A stretch of 64,000 nt of DNA from an uncultured Alphaproteobacteria bacterium (GTDB taxonomy: Bacteria; Pseudomonadota; Alphaproteobacteria; Rs-D84). Shown in pieces: positions 16,556-24,560 of this stretch. Made by a program: the position numbers and the translations under genes. The stretch lies in the NCBI GenBank assembly GCA_905233975.1, contig CAJOGD010000004.1, forward strand, positions 124,001 through 188,000, read 5' to 3'. The notes below the pieces were generated by a model. That model worked only from the letters and a program-made list of their open reading frames with translations. It ran no database searches and had not been told where the DNA came from. Every line of letters starts with the position of its first letter. Position 1 is the first letter of the stretch.

Positions 16556-17764
16556 TTATTTATTTGTGAGTTTTAATTCAATGCGGCGGTTTTGTTGCAT
16601 GTTCGCCTTGGTCGTGTTCGGCGCGAACGGATACATGTCGCCAAAGCCCGTCGGGACCAGGCGTTTACGTTCCACGCCGTCCCGCACCAGTTCGTTCACC
16701 ACCGCCGTCGCGCGAAGTAATGACAATTCCATATTGTTCGAATACGCGCGGTTGCCGGGGACGACGGGCTTGTTGTCCGTATGGCCGTCAACGCGAATTA
16801 TCCAGTCTATATTTCCCGGGATTTTTTCTTGCATTTCTTTGATTGCGTGCGACACCAGGCGCAGTTGCTTTTTGCCTTCGGCCGACAGTTTATACGAACC
16901 GGTCGGGAATAAAATATCGCTTTGCACGATAAAGCGGTCGCCGTCGGCCAAAATGGATTGCGTGTCGCCAAGCGCGATTTTAACCGCGCGATAAAATTCG
17001 GATTGATATTCGCGCATGTCTTGCAGTTCCGCAACCTTGTCCGCAAGGGCCTTGTTCAAATTGTTCGACATTTCGATATATTTAACCTGTTGCGATAACA
17101 GTTCCCGGTCCGCCGCGCCCAGTGCCGCGTTCAACCGTTCCAGTTCCGCCGTATATTCCGCCATTTTTACTTCTTGGGTTTTCATTTTTTCCGCCTGGGC
17201 ATTCAGGGATTCCGTCATTTGCACGCGCATTTGAACCATTTGTTCTTCTTGGGCGTCTAATTTGTCGCGCTGGGCCGCCATTTGCGCCTGCATCTGTTCC
17301 TGGATCACGCGGCGTTCCTGTTCAATTTCGGCCATTTTCTCCTTTGCCGCGATTGCCGCGTTTAATTGTGCGCGCAAAGATTCAACCTCTCGCTGGGCCG
17401 CTTTGTCGCTTGCCTTGACCTTGGACACTTCGTTTTCGTATGCGGTGATTAAATCGATAATAGAAAGTTCTTTGTTATCAAGGTCGTTTTGAAACGATTC
17501 CAAACTGGCGCGGGCCTGGACCAGCAGGCGCATTGCCTCTTCGTCATCAGCGCGCATTTGGCGAATTTGCTCGCTCTGTGCGGCGTTTATTTGTTTCAGG
17601 TCCGCGATGGTTTGCACGCCGGCCTTTTTGTTAAAGACACTTGTCGTGGTCCACAAAAACACGAACACGATCAGCAAAAATATCAATATGATGACCAGAT
17701 TTGAAAACAAATCTACAAATGCCGGCCATGTGTTCGTTTTATCGCGAAAATTTAGTCTGAACAT
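16556..17764 (-). CDS. OmpA/MotB-family peptidoglycan-binding protein with coiled coil
   Basis: 402 residues from the ATG at 17764 (MFRLNFRDKTNTW); the longer track start would run into the neighbouring gene and lacks a ribosome-binding site, whereas GAGGGAG precedes this ATG. One membrane helix lies near residues 15-40 (FVDLFSNLVIILIFLLIVFVFLW), with an Asp at its start as in MotB/PomB plugs. Residues about 55-250 are a long Gln/Glu/Ala-rich coiled coil. Residues about 270-400 are the OmpA C-terminal peptidoglycan-binding fold (IIRVDGHTDNKPV, NMELSLLRATAVVNELV, GFGDMYPFAPN, NRRIELKL). It is co-transcribed with a MotA/ExbB-type gene, so together they probably form an ion-driven envelope motor. 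There are no flagellar genes here; the long coiled coil is unusual compared with plain MotB. Confidence 0.87.
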   Translation of the reverse strand: MFRLNFRDKTNTWPAFVDLFSNLVIILIFLLIVFVFLWTTTSVFNKKAGVQTIADLKQINAAQSEQIRQMRADDEEAMRLLVQARASLESFQNDLDNKELSIIDLITAYENEVSKVKASDKAAQREVESLRAQLNAAIAAKEKMAEIEQERRVIQEQMQAQMAAQRDKLDAQEEQMVQMRVQMTESLNAQAEKMKTQEVKMAEYTAELERLNAALGAADRELLSQQVKYIEMSNNLNKALADKVAELQDMREYQSEFYRAVKIALGDTQSILADGDRFIVQSDILFPTGSYKLSAEGKKQLRLVSHAIKEMQEKIPGNIDWIIRVDGHTDNKPVVPGNRAYSNNMELSLLRATAVVNELVRDGVERKRLVPTGFGDMYPFAPNTTKANMQQNRRIELKLTNK

Positions 17765-17790
17765 TGTTGGTTTCTCCCTCGCTTTAACTA

Positions 17791-18561
17791 TTATTTCTTG
17801 GTTGGTTCGGTTTTTCCGCTTGTGACCGCGTTGCAAATTCGGTCAAGTGCCGATTCGATTTGGGGCAGGGCGGATTCCAACGCATTTGTGTTAAATACAT
17901 TGGTGCGTGCCGACAAGAATTCTTCAAGTTTATGGAACATCGCATTTTGGGCAAGTTGTAATTGCAGTCCCAAGAATCCGACAATCAAACTGCCCCCCAG
18001 GCCCAAAAGTGAACTTGTAAATGCGGTTGCCATGCCGCCCAGTGGACGCGAAAGACCGGCCTGCATCGTCTCTAAAACCGTTTCGTCGTTGAAATTCAGG
18101 TTGCCAATCAATTCGGCAAAACCGCCAATCGTGAGTATCAGTCCCCAAAATGTGCCAAGCAGTCCCAAGAAAACCAAGGTGTTGACGGTATAGCGTATTG
18201 ATTCGCGGTCGTCTTCCATCCGAATCATGGCGATGTCCATAACGCCACGCAGGCCGTTCGCGGTCATTTTATTCCGGCGGAATTGCAACATTAACGCGAC
18301 GGAATGCAACAGGCGCGGCGGCACCTTTAATCTTTTTACGCCGGACGTGTACGCGTTCAGCCACCTGTATTCCGGCAGCAGGGCAAAAATCTTGATAAAA
18401 CAGACGATTATGCCGAACAGCGTTGTGCCGATAATTATGCCATTCAGGTATATGTTCGCAATCGCAATAGTGAAGAACAGCCGATAAAAAATGATGCCCA
18501 GGCATAGGATAAACGCCGTAAAAATCGCCATTCTGTTAAGATTTTTGTGAAAACTGTCCAT
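17791..18561 (-). CDS. MotA/TolQ/ExbB-family proton channel protein
   Basis: 256 residues. Membrane helices at about 12-32, 36-60, 125-150 and 170-200. The conserved part is IRYTVNTLVFLGLLGTFWGLILTIGG and GLSRPLGGMATAFTSSLLGLGGSLIVGF, the TolQ/ExbB/MotA signature with the pore-lining helices. In this family such subunits form a pentamer around a MotB/ExbD-like dimer and couple ion flow to work in the envelope. Its partner is the OmpA-domain gene 26 bp downstream. TolR, TolA, TonB, flagellar and Zorya genes are all absent nearby, so the cargo of this motor is not clear. Confidence 0.87.
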   Translation of the reverse strand: MDSFHKNLNRMAIFTAFILCLGIIFYRLFFTIAIANIYLNGIIIGTTLFGIIVCFIKIFALLPEYRWLNAYTSGVKRLKVPPRLLHSVALMLQFRRNKMTANGLRGVMDIAMIRMEDDRESIRYTVNTLVFLGLLGTFWGLILTIGGFAELIGNLNFNDETVLETMQAGLSRPLGGMATAFTSSLLGLGGSLIVGFLGLQLQLAQNAMFHKLEEFLSARTNVFNTNALESALPQIESALDRICNAVTSGKTEPTKK

Positions 18562-18585
18562 ACTTTTCCCCCATTACAGATCCAT

Positions 18586-18613
18586 GTTAGAAAATTTTCT
18601 AATGTCATGTCAA
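18586..18613 (-). promoter_or_regulatory. Promoter and palindromic operator of the motor operon
   Basis: Minus-strand TTGACA, 16-bp spacer, TCTAAC. A perfect 16-bp palindrome, TTAGAAAATTTTCTAA (18587-18602), fills the spacer and -10 region, where a dimeric repressor could bind. Confidence 0.5.
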
Positions 18614-18742
18614 TAGGGTTTATTCTTAATATTATCGTTTTTCATATTTCCGCTTGCTTTTTCTAAAAAAATTGTAATAATTGGGCTTGTTCCTGCTGTT
18701 GCCAATGGGGGTGACGGCTGATCATAAACCAAAGGAAATAAA

Positions 18743-19081
18743 ATGGCTTACTATGAAAGTGTTCTGGTTTTCCGCCAGGATCTGACCGAACCGCAGGTCA
18801 AAGAAAAAGCGGATAAATTTGCGGAAATTATCAAAGAACTGGGTGGCGAAGTGAAATCCACAGAATTCTGGGGATTGCGGAATTTGGCCTATGTTATTCG
18901 CAAAAATCGCAAGGCGCACTATGTTATGATGAACGTCGAAATGCCTGGCAAATCGATTGCCGAACTTGAACGGCGCAGTCGTATCGACGAAGATGTTATT
19001 CGTTTCCTGAACGTGCGTGTTGAAAAATTGGCGGACGCACCGTCCATAATGATGAAAAAGAATACCGAGGAGGCAGAATAA
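18743..19081 (+). CDS. rpsF: 30S ribosomal protein S6
   Basis: 112 residues. [19 protein letters not shown] and [20 protein letters not shown]-type segments ([20 protein letters not shown]) are the S6 core; it binds 16S rRNA with S18 in the platform. AAAGGAAAT precedes the ATG. A weak promoter, TTGCTT...TAATAA, lies about 80 bp upstream. The stop overlaps the ATG of rpsR by one base, so the two are translationally coupled. Confidence 0.96.
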   Translation: MAYYESVLVFRQDLTEPQVKEKADKFAEIIKELGGEVKSTEFWGLRNLAYVIRKNRKAHYVMMNVEMPGKSIAELERRSRIDEDVIRFLNVRVEKLADAPSIMMKKNTEEAE

Positions 19082-19308
19082 TGGCAGTTCGTGCAGCGAT
19101 TTATCGTAAAAAATCTAACCCACTAAAGGGCAAGGTTATTGACTATAAAGATGTTAAAACATTGGGACACTATATTACCGAACGTGGTAAAATCGTGCCA
19201 AGTCGTATCAGTGGCGTTTCCCAGAAAGATCAACGTTTGTTGGCACGTGCCATCAAGCGTGCGCGTCATTTGGGACTGTTGCCGTTTGTGCGCAATAACA
19301 TCGGGTAA
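19081..19308 (+). CDS. rpsR: 30S ribosomal protein S18
   Basis: 75 residues. Typical C-terminal core [34 protein letters not shown], which contacts S6 and 16S rRNA. The N-terminus is short ([16 protein letters not shown]) and lacks the zinc-type Cys found in some S18 proteins. Start overlaps the rpsF stop (ATAATGG). Confidence 0.96.
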   Translation: MAVRAAIYRKKSNPLKGKVIDYKDVKTLGHYITERGKIVPSRISGVSQKDQRLLARAIKRARHLGLLPFVRNNIG

Positions 19309-19354
19309 AAATATTTGGGTTTAACCCTAACTTTCAATAAAAAGGACAGATAAA

Positions 19355-19960
19355 ATGAAAATTATTTTAACAGAAAAAATCACAGGTCTTGGGACAATCG
19401 GCGACACCGTAGAGGTTAAAACTGGTTATGCGCGTAATTACCTTTTGCCGAATAACAAGGCATTGCGTTGGTCACGCGAAAATGTCGCGTTGTTCGAAGC
19501 GAAAAAGGCAGAGCTTCAGGCGCGTCATGAAAATGCACGTAAATCCGCGGAATCCAAGGTTGATGCGGTTAAAAATGCCAAAATGTATATGATACGTCAG
19601 GCGGGCGACACCGGTCAATTGTATGGTTCGGTATCAAGTCGCGACATCGCGCGGACACTGAAAGAAATTGCGAATGTTGAAATTTCTTCGGCCCAGGTTA
19701 TGTTGGGTTCGCCGATTAAATCGGTTGGCGCGTTTGATACGAAAATCGCGTTGCATCCGGATGTGATTGTGCCGATTAAGGTCTATGTCGCGCGTACAAA
19801 CGATGAAATCGAAGCGTTGGTTGCCGGTAAGGTTTTGACCTTTGGAACGAAAAAGGTTGAAGAAGCGGAAACCAAAGAAGAAGTCAAAGCCGAAGCAACA
19901 GAGGAAAAATCTGAAGCGGTTGCAGAATCCGAAAAAACGGAACCGGCTGAAGAAAAATAA
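19355..19960 (+). CDS. rplI: 50S ribosomal protein L9 with acidic C-terminal tail
   Basis: 201 residues; the usual length is about 150. The N-terminal RNA-binding domain is standard (MKIILTEKITGLGTIGDTVEVKTGYARNYLLPNNKA), followed by the connecting helix and the C-terminal domain (GQLYGSVSSRDIA, HPDVIVPIKVYVA). After residue 160 comes a low-complexity tail of about 40 residues rich in Glu, Lys and Ala (VEEAETKEEVKAEATEEK). Such tails occur in some alphaproteobacterial L9 proteins. A strong terminator ends the operon. AAAGGACAG precedes the ATG. Confidence 0.96.
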   Translation: MKIILTEKITGLGTIGDTVEVKTGYARNYLLPNNKALRWSRENVALFEAKKAELQARHENARKSAESKVDAVKNAKMYMIRQAGDTGQLYGSVSSRDIARTLKEIANVEISSAQVMLGSPIKSVGAFDTKIALHPDVIVPIKVYVARTNDEIEALVAGKVLTFGTKKVEEAETKEEVKAEATEEKSEAVAESEKTEPAEEK

Positions 19961-19980
19961 TTCCGGTTTTGGTTATGTTT

Positions 19981-20010
19981 ACGCCCCACCTTTTCGTGGG
20001 GCGTTTTTTT
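19981..20010 (+). terminator. Terminator of the rpsF-rpsR-rplI operon
   Basis: ACGCCCCACC-TTTTC-GTGGGGCGT followed by seven T. Confidence 0.93.
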
Positions 20011-20027
20011 GTCTTTTGGTAATTATT

Positions 20028-20608
20028 TTATTTTGAATTATGTTTGCAGATGATTTGTGCCAGACAGATGGTTGGTTTGGGTTGATATTTTGCAACCGTT
20101 TTTTTTGCATCCATTGGTATTCCGTTTTCGCGCCAATTATGAAAAACGGTCATAACCTTGGATTTTGTTATGTCCAGGATGTTTCCGTCTTTATCAATTG
20201 CACCGTTTTTTATGTCATTAACATATCCCCAAAATAATTCGGAAACAAGGTATGGGTTTACATCGCCAAAACTTAAATCGTACATATCGTGGGCTTCTTC
20301 GTATTTGTCTTTTGGGATGTTAGTAAGTTTTTTAAACGATATTGTTTTTATAAGATAAGCGGCAGCTAGACTTGATAAAATCAGTTCGGGCGAGTTCGCA
20401 AATTTTTTAGGATTTATTTCTTTAAGGGCTTCAATTCTGATTTTGAATATTTGTGGTAATTGTTGAATTTCTGTTTGATATTTGGATAATGAATCTCTTA
20501 ATTCTGTTTGACTTGTTCAAATTCGTCTGCTTGGCTTTTTGTTAGTTGAACGCCATTCAAGTAAATACTAGTTAATTCATCTGGTTTGTTTGTTTGTTCC
20601 GCGGTCAT
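20028..20608 (-). pseudogene. Frameshifted gene of unknown function
   Basis: Only an 85-codon piece is in the ORF track, but the locus reads as one gene of about 190 codons with a single frame change. From the ATG at 20608 (after AAAGAGGT and a strong promoter) come MTAEQTNKPDELTSIYLNGVQL and 14 more residues, then TAA. Shifting -1 near 20506 (GTCAAACAGAATTAAG) opens a frame that runs without a stop through ELRDSLSKYQTEIQQLPQIF and LSSLAAAYLIKTI to the end of the track ORF (YQPKPTICLAQIICKHNSK). The second frame has no start codon before the Met used in the track. No classical slippery heptamer is visible. Recent inactivation or a one-base assembly error is most likely. No family recognised. 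Confidence 0.65.
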
Positions 20609-20652
20609 TTTTTTACCTCTTTGTGTTGTTGATTTATTTACTTTGTAAGTAT

Positions 20653-20680
20653 ACTATAGTTAATTTTTGTCAAATGTCAA
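20653..20680 (-). promoter_or_regulatory. Promoter of the frameshifted gene
   Basis: Minus-strand TTGACA, 16-bp spacer, TATAGT, the same spacing and boxes as the promoter at 32313. Confidence 0.7.
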
Positions 20681-20707
20681 GAGTGTAGTTGTGTTTTTGT
20701 AAAAAGT

Positions 20708-20736
20708 AAAAAAATCCCTGCGAACCTGCAGGGATT
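20708..20736 (-). terminator. Terminator after the DsbA-like gene
   Basis: On the minus strand AATCCCTGC-AGGTTC-GCAGGGATT followed by T residues, 17 bp past the stop codon. Confidence 0.85.
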
Positions 20737-20753
20737 TTTGTATATCGGAATTA

Positions 20754-21578
20754 CTATTTGTTCAGTGCTTTGATAATCTGATCATACGGTATCGCGCCCG
20801 GGAAGGCTTCTTCGCCGATAACCAGGTACGGTGTCCCACTGATTTCGAAACGTTGTGCCAAATCACGAACGTTCTTCATTTCACGTGCGACGACTTCACC
20901 GTTCATATCTTTTTCCAACTGGGCGGTGTCAAGACCGGCTTCGTTTGCCAATTTCATGACATTCTTTTTAATTTTGTCGCCAAGTTTGGAACGATCTTTC
21001 AAATCATCTTGGGTATAGTATTCTTTTTCCATCAACTTTCTATCCAGCGCGGCGGCCTTGTCATTACCTTGCAATTTTGCCGCGATAACAGCCTTGGCCG
21101 GTGCATCGGACAATTCGCCATGGATAGAGAAGTTTTTCAAGACAACGCGAACATCATCGCGGTCCGCCATAACACGTGCCAATTCACTGTGGACACGACG
21201 GCAATATGGGCAAGAATAGTCAGACCACAAGAAGATAGTCTTTTTTGCGTCTTCTTTGCCCCAGATTGGTGCATCGCCAATCATGTCTTTCATGTTCGAA
21301 CGAACATATTTGCGAATCGCCTTGTTCTTTGCGGCGTTCTGTTGTTCCTGCATTGATGTGACCATTTCTTGCAAGATCATGGGGTTGGTATGTGTCAGAT
21401 ATATTGGTGTATATAAGCGGCACACACAGCCAGCGATCAAAAAGATAGCAACCAGTTTGATCGATTTTGTGATTATCATAGAGCCTGATTCAGATTTTTT
21501 GCCATCTTGTTTAACGAACGTGCCGCCAAACAAAAAGAGTGCAATTCCGATAACCAGAACGAGGATTGTCCAAAACAT
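20754..21578 (-). CDS. DsbA-family thiol-disulfide oxidoreductase, membrane-anchored
   Basis: 274 residues. Two hydrophobic helices at the N-terminus (about 2-20 and 37-60) anchor it, with the rest outside the cytoplasm. After a Gln/Lys-rich helix comes a thioredoxin fold with the active site SDYSCPYCRRVH near residue 138 and the cis-Pro loop SGTPYLVIGEEAFPG near 250, as in DsbA/Com1-type oxidoreductases. It probably makes or shuffles disulfides in exported proteins; this window encodes many Cys-rich secreted proteins that would be clients. It is monocistronic, with its own promoter and terminator. Whether it acts as oxidase or isomerase cannot be told from sequence. Confidence 0.87.
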   Translation of the reverse strand: MFWTILVLVIGIALFLFGGTFVKQDGKKSESGSMIITKSIKLVAIFLIAGCVCRLYTPIYLTHTNPMILQEMVTSMQEQQNAAKNKAIRKYVRSNMKDMIGDAPIWGKEDAKKTIFLWSDYSCPYCRRVHSELARVMADRDDVRVVLKNFSIHGELSDAPAKAVIAAKLQGNDKAAALDRKLMEKEYYTQDDLKDRSKLGDKIKKNVMKLANEAGLDTAQLEKDMNGEVVAREMKNVRDLAQRFEISGTPYLVIGEEAFPGAIPYDQIIKALNK

Positions 21579-21608
21579 GTTTTTCTCCTTTGCTTGTTGA
21601 ACGGTTGT

Positions 21609-21637
21609 ATCTTAGAAATTTTTTCGGGGACATGCAA
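21609..21637 (-). promoter_or_regulatory. Promoter of the DsbA-like gene
   Basis: Minus-strand TTGCAT, 17-bp spacer, TAAGAT. AAAGGAGAAA, an excellent ribosome-binding site, precedes the ATG at 21578. Confidence 0.6.
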
Positions 21638-21644
21638 CAAAAAA

Positions 21645-22310
21645 TTAAGAATTTTTTTCGTGGGTCAAAGTAATGCGCGCGTTTGGAATTTTTGCCCCCA
21701 ATTCAATACATATTTTTTCAAGAAATTTAAATGTTGTGTCGGTTGTTAATGGCAACTGATACAGGCGGCTTATATATGGTGCGGCGCATTCGGCGCACAC
21801 CGCGCGCCCGGTTTTTGGCGAAATGTGTGTCAGGTTTTCCGCGGCGCCACATCCCGAACATTTGGTCAAATCCAATGCAAATCCCATTTCGCGCAACAGT
21901 ATTGTTTCCCAATTTAAATATTCTTGGTGTGGTGTTGTTGCGTGTGGCAAATCTGTGATGAATTTTACCGTTGTGTCGTAAAGTGTCGGGTATGCTTCGC
22001 GTTCGGGCAGTAATGTTTTAATTAAATCAAAAACACAATTCACAAATTTTATACGTTCCAAATCTATCATAATCGGGGCAATCAGATTTTTTTCAGATTC
22101 CCAATGAAACACGCCCAGTGCGGAATCAAGTCGTGCGCCCCATGTTGCGTTTCCGACCTGGCCGGCAAGTGGTTTGTTGGTTTTTGTGACGACCGCACCA
22201 CGCAACATTCCGGCAACAACGCCATGTTCGCGTGTGAATATATGTGCAACCGCGTCGCGTTCGTTAAATGGGCGCAGTGAGATTAAAAGGCCAACTGATT
22301 CAAGTTTCAT
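21645..22310 (-). CDS. recO: DNA repair protein RecO
   Basis: 221 residues. RecO loads RecA onto SSB-coated DNA together with RecR. The N-terminal OB fold is visible (VGLLISLRPFNERDAVAHIFTREHGVVAGMLRGA), followed by the helical part with GATWGARLDSALGVFHWE-like residues, and a zinc-binding module in the C-terminal half (CSGCG near residue 150, then CAEC). It starts 5 bp after the rnhA stop, so the two are co-transcribed. Confidence 0.93.
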   Translation of the reverse strand: MKLESVGLLISLRPFNERDAVAHIFTREHGVVAGMLRGAVVTKTNKPLAGQVGNATWGARLDSALGVFHWESEKNLIAPIMIDLERIKFVNCVFDLIKTLLPEREAYPTLYDTTVKFITDLPHATTPHQEYLNWETILLREMGFALDLTKCSGCGAAENLTHISPKTGRAVCAECAAPYISRLYQLPLTTDTTFKFLEKICIELGAKIPNARITLTHEKNS

Positions 22311-22315
22311 TTGTT

Positions 22316-22744
22316 TTATTTTAACTTTTCGGCGGCGCCGCGCGCAAGTTCGTCACAGCGTTCATTTAATTCTTCGCCGTTATGCCCGCGCACCCAAACC
22401 CAGTGAATTTTGACCGCGGATACCAATTCGTCCAATTGTTGCCACAGGTCTTGATTTTTTACGGGCTTTTTATCGGCGGTGCGCCAATTGTTTTTCTTCC
22501 AATTTTTAATCCAAACCATGGTGCCGTTTTTTACATATTGACTATCGGTATGGATTTCAATTTCACTGTGCCGGCGTGCGGCGGATATTGCGCGTATGAC
22601 CGCGGTCAGTTCCATGCGATTATTTGTTGTGTCGCGTTCGCCACCGCTGCGTTCGGCGCGGCTTTTACCGTCCGTCGCAACGAATGCCCAACCGCCGGGG
22701 CCGGGATTGCCAAGACAACTTCCGTCTGTCCAAATTTTTAACAT
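22316..22744 (-). CDS. rnhA: Ribonuclease HI
   Basis: 142 residues, the standard size. It degrades the RNA strand of RNA-DNA hybrids. All four catalytic carboxylates are in place: IWTDGSCLGNPGPGGWA (Asp), NNRMELTAVIRAI (Glu), IHTDSQYVKNG (Asp) and NERCDELAR (Asp). AAAGGACG precedes the ATG. It is divergent from transketolase; the 37-bp gap holds the palindrome ATGATATAATATCAT. Confidence 0.97.
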   Translation of the reverse strand: MLKIWTDGSCLGNPGPGGWAFVATDGKSRAERSGGERDTTNNRMELTAVIRAISAARRHSEIEIHTDSQYVKNGTMVWIKNWKKNNWRTADKKPVKNQDLWQQLDELVSAVKIHWVWVRGHNGEELNERCDELARGAAEKLK

Positions 22745-22765
22745 TTTATTTCGTCCTTTGTTTAT

Positions 22766-22780
22766 GATATAATATCATAA
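22766..22780. promoter_or_regulatory. Palindromic divergent promoter core, rnhA/transketolase
   Basis: ATGATAT-A-ATATCAT at 22764-22778. On the plus strand it supplies TATAAT (22768-22773), ending 8 nt before the transketolase ATG at 22782; on the minus strand TATTAT for rnhA. No convincing -35 box is seen for either direction. Confidence 0.5.
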
Positions 22781-22781
22781 A

Positions 22782-24560
22782 ATGAAAATAGATTCCAAGA
22801 ATTTACATGAAATGTCAAATGCTCTGCGCGCGGACGCGTTGCGTGCAATCGCCGCGGCTAAAAGCGGGCATATTGGAATTGTTCTTGGCGCGGCTGACAT
22901 TATCACTATGATTTATGCGGTGTTTTTGAACCCGGCGCGCGATCGGTTCGTTTTGTCGGCGGGACATGGGTCGGCCATGTTATATGCGGCGCTGAAACTT
23001 TCGGGGTATAATATAGGTGATTTGAAATCTTTTCGGCAAATTGGTGGGTTGCCGGGGCACCCGGAATTTGGAATCGATGGTGTTGCTGCAACGACGGGGC
23101 CACTGGGCCAAGGTGTTGCGAATGCGGTCGGTATGGCGATTGCCGCAAAGCACAACAAAACCGGTGGACGCGTATATTGCCTTTGTTCCGATGGCGATTT
23201 GATGGAAGGCGTGGCGCAAGAGGCGATTGGTTTTGCCGGGCGATATAAACTCGATAACCTTGTGTTGCTTTGGGATAATAATGGATTAAGTATCGATGGC
23301 GCGGCGCAAACAGATAAAAATATTTCTATGCGTATGCGGGCGGCCGGATGGACAGTGCGCGCGGTGAACGGGACGAATATGGACGCCATTTATGACGCGG
23401 TATCCGGTAATGTCGATGGGCCGCTTTTTGTGCAATGTGATACAACGTTGGGGCAGGGCGCAAGTGTTTCGGGAACGCCGCGCGCGCATGGATTGGGAAT
23501 AAGTGCGACGGAAATCGAGAGTTTGGTAAAACGTTTGGATTCGGCGGTCGGACGCGCTTTATGGCGAATGTTGGCACGCGGACATAAAAAAACGGCAAAG
23601 ATAAAATATGCAAATGTGCCGAAAATATCTTTGCCACAAAAAATATCACCCATGTCAACGCGCGAAATGTCCGGCGAATATTTGGGTGCGGTTATGCGGA
23701 CGGGCGCAGACATTATTATCGGCAGTGCGGATTTGGGGCAAAGCACGAATGTGCGGATTTCGGGGGTGCGTGAAATTACCGCGGATAAATTTTCGGGTCG
23801 ATACATTAACTATGGCGTGCGTGAGCATGCGATGGCGGCGATTATGAATGGCATGGCGTATGCCGGTGTGCGTGCGGTGGGTTCCACGTTTTTGGTGTTC
23901 AGTGACTATATGCGTGGCGCGATGCGTATCGCGGCGCTTTCAGGTTTGCCGGTTATCTATGTTTTGACGCATGATAGTGTTGCGGTTGGCCAAGATGGGC
24001 CGACACATCAGCCGATTGAACAACTGGCGGGCCTGCGCCTGATTCCAAATATGAATGTGTTTCGGCCATGTAATATGGCAGAGGTCGCGTGGTCTTGGCA
24101 AACGGCGCTTGGTGAAACCAATCGACCGTCGTGTGTCATATTGTCGCGCCAGGCAATTGCACCGGTGGGTGCGCCGGTATTTGGTGAAATAAAGTGCGGC
24201 GGGGATATTGTCTATCAATCGTCTGCGGCGCGGGCAAAGATGACGATTATTGCAACGGGGGCCGAGGTTCCACTTGCAATTGACGTCGCGCGGATTTTGG
24301 GCGGTGCAATTCAGGTGGCAAGTATGCCATCGGTTGCGCATTTTCGTGCGATGGATAAAAAGTACAAAGATAAAATCTTGGCCGGCATCGTTGTGGCGAT
24401 AGAGGCGTCATCGACCGCGCCTTGGTTCGAATTTGCGGATATTGTTATTGGAATTGATGAATTTGGCTTGTCAGGGGCGTCCGACATGGTGTATCGTGCA
24501 TGTGGGTTTGATGCGGAAAAAATCGCAGATGCGATTCGCACAAAAATAAAACATGTCTGA
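22782..24560 (+). CDS. tkt: Transketolase
   Basis: 592 residues, shorter than the common 650-670. It moves two-carbon ketol units in the pentose phosphate pathway using thiamine diphosphate. N-terminal TPP domain: SGHIGIVLGAADI, FVLSAGHGSAMLYA, LPGHPEFGIDGVAATTGPLGQG, and the diphosphate/Mg motif CSDGDLMEGVAQEAIGFAG with LWDNNGLSIDG. Middle domain: YINYGVREHAMAAIMNGMAY with catalytic Glu, and THDSVAVGQDGPTHQPIEQLA. The C-terminal domain is short. The gene is probably leaderless. It overlaps the next gene by 8 bp. DXS is excluded by the GHPE/DGPTH pattern. Confidence 0.93.
   Translation: MKIDSKNLHEMSNALRADALRAIAAAKSGHIGIVLGAADIITMIYAVFLNPARDRFVLSAGHGSAMLYAALKLSGYNIGDLKSFRQIGGLPGHPEFGIDGVAATTGPLGQGVANAVGMAIAAKHNKTGGRVYCLCSDGDLMEGVAQEAIGFAGRYKLDNLVLLWDNNGLSIDGAAQTDKNISMRMRAAGWTVRAVNGTNMDAIYDAVSGNVDGPLFVQCDTTLGQGASVSGTPRAHGLGISATEIESLVKRLDSAVGRALWRMLARGHKKTAKIKYANVPKISLPQKISPMSTREMSGEYLGAVMRTGADIIIGSADLGQSTNVRISGVREITADKFSGRYINYGVREHAMAAIMNGMAYAGVRAVGSTFLVFSDYMRGAMRIAALSGLPVIYVLTHDSVAVGQDGPTHQPIEQLAGLRLIPNMNVFRPCNMAEVAWSWQTALGETNRPSCVILSRQAIAPVGAPVFGEIKCGGDIVYQSSAARAKMTIIATGAEVPLAIDVARILGGAIQVASMPSVAHFRAMDKKYKDKILAGIVVAIEASSTAPWFEFADIVIGIDEFGLSGASDMVYRACGFDAEKIADAIRTKIKHV

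Noticed and set aside
16556-18561. Zorya anti-phage system (ZorA/ZorB)
   Set aside because: The MotA/OmpA pair fits superficially, but ZorA's long cytoplasmic tail and the ZorC/ZorD or ZorE genes are missing; neighbours are repeats and ribosomal protein genes.
18660-18742. S6:S18 autoregulatory leader motif before rpsF
   Set aside because: I could not find the expected stem-loop with its conserved bulge in the 80 bp before the ATG.
20495-20515. Programmed -1 ribosomal frameshift
   Set aside because: The zero-frame codons GTC AAA CAG do not form an X-XXY-YYZ heptamer and I see no clear pseudoknot downstream; a mutation or sequence error is simpler.
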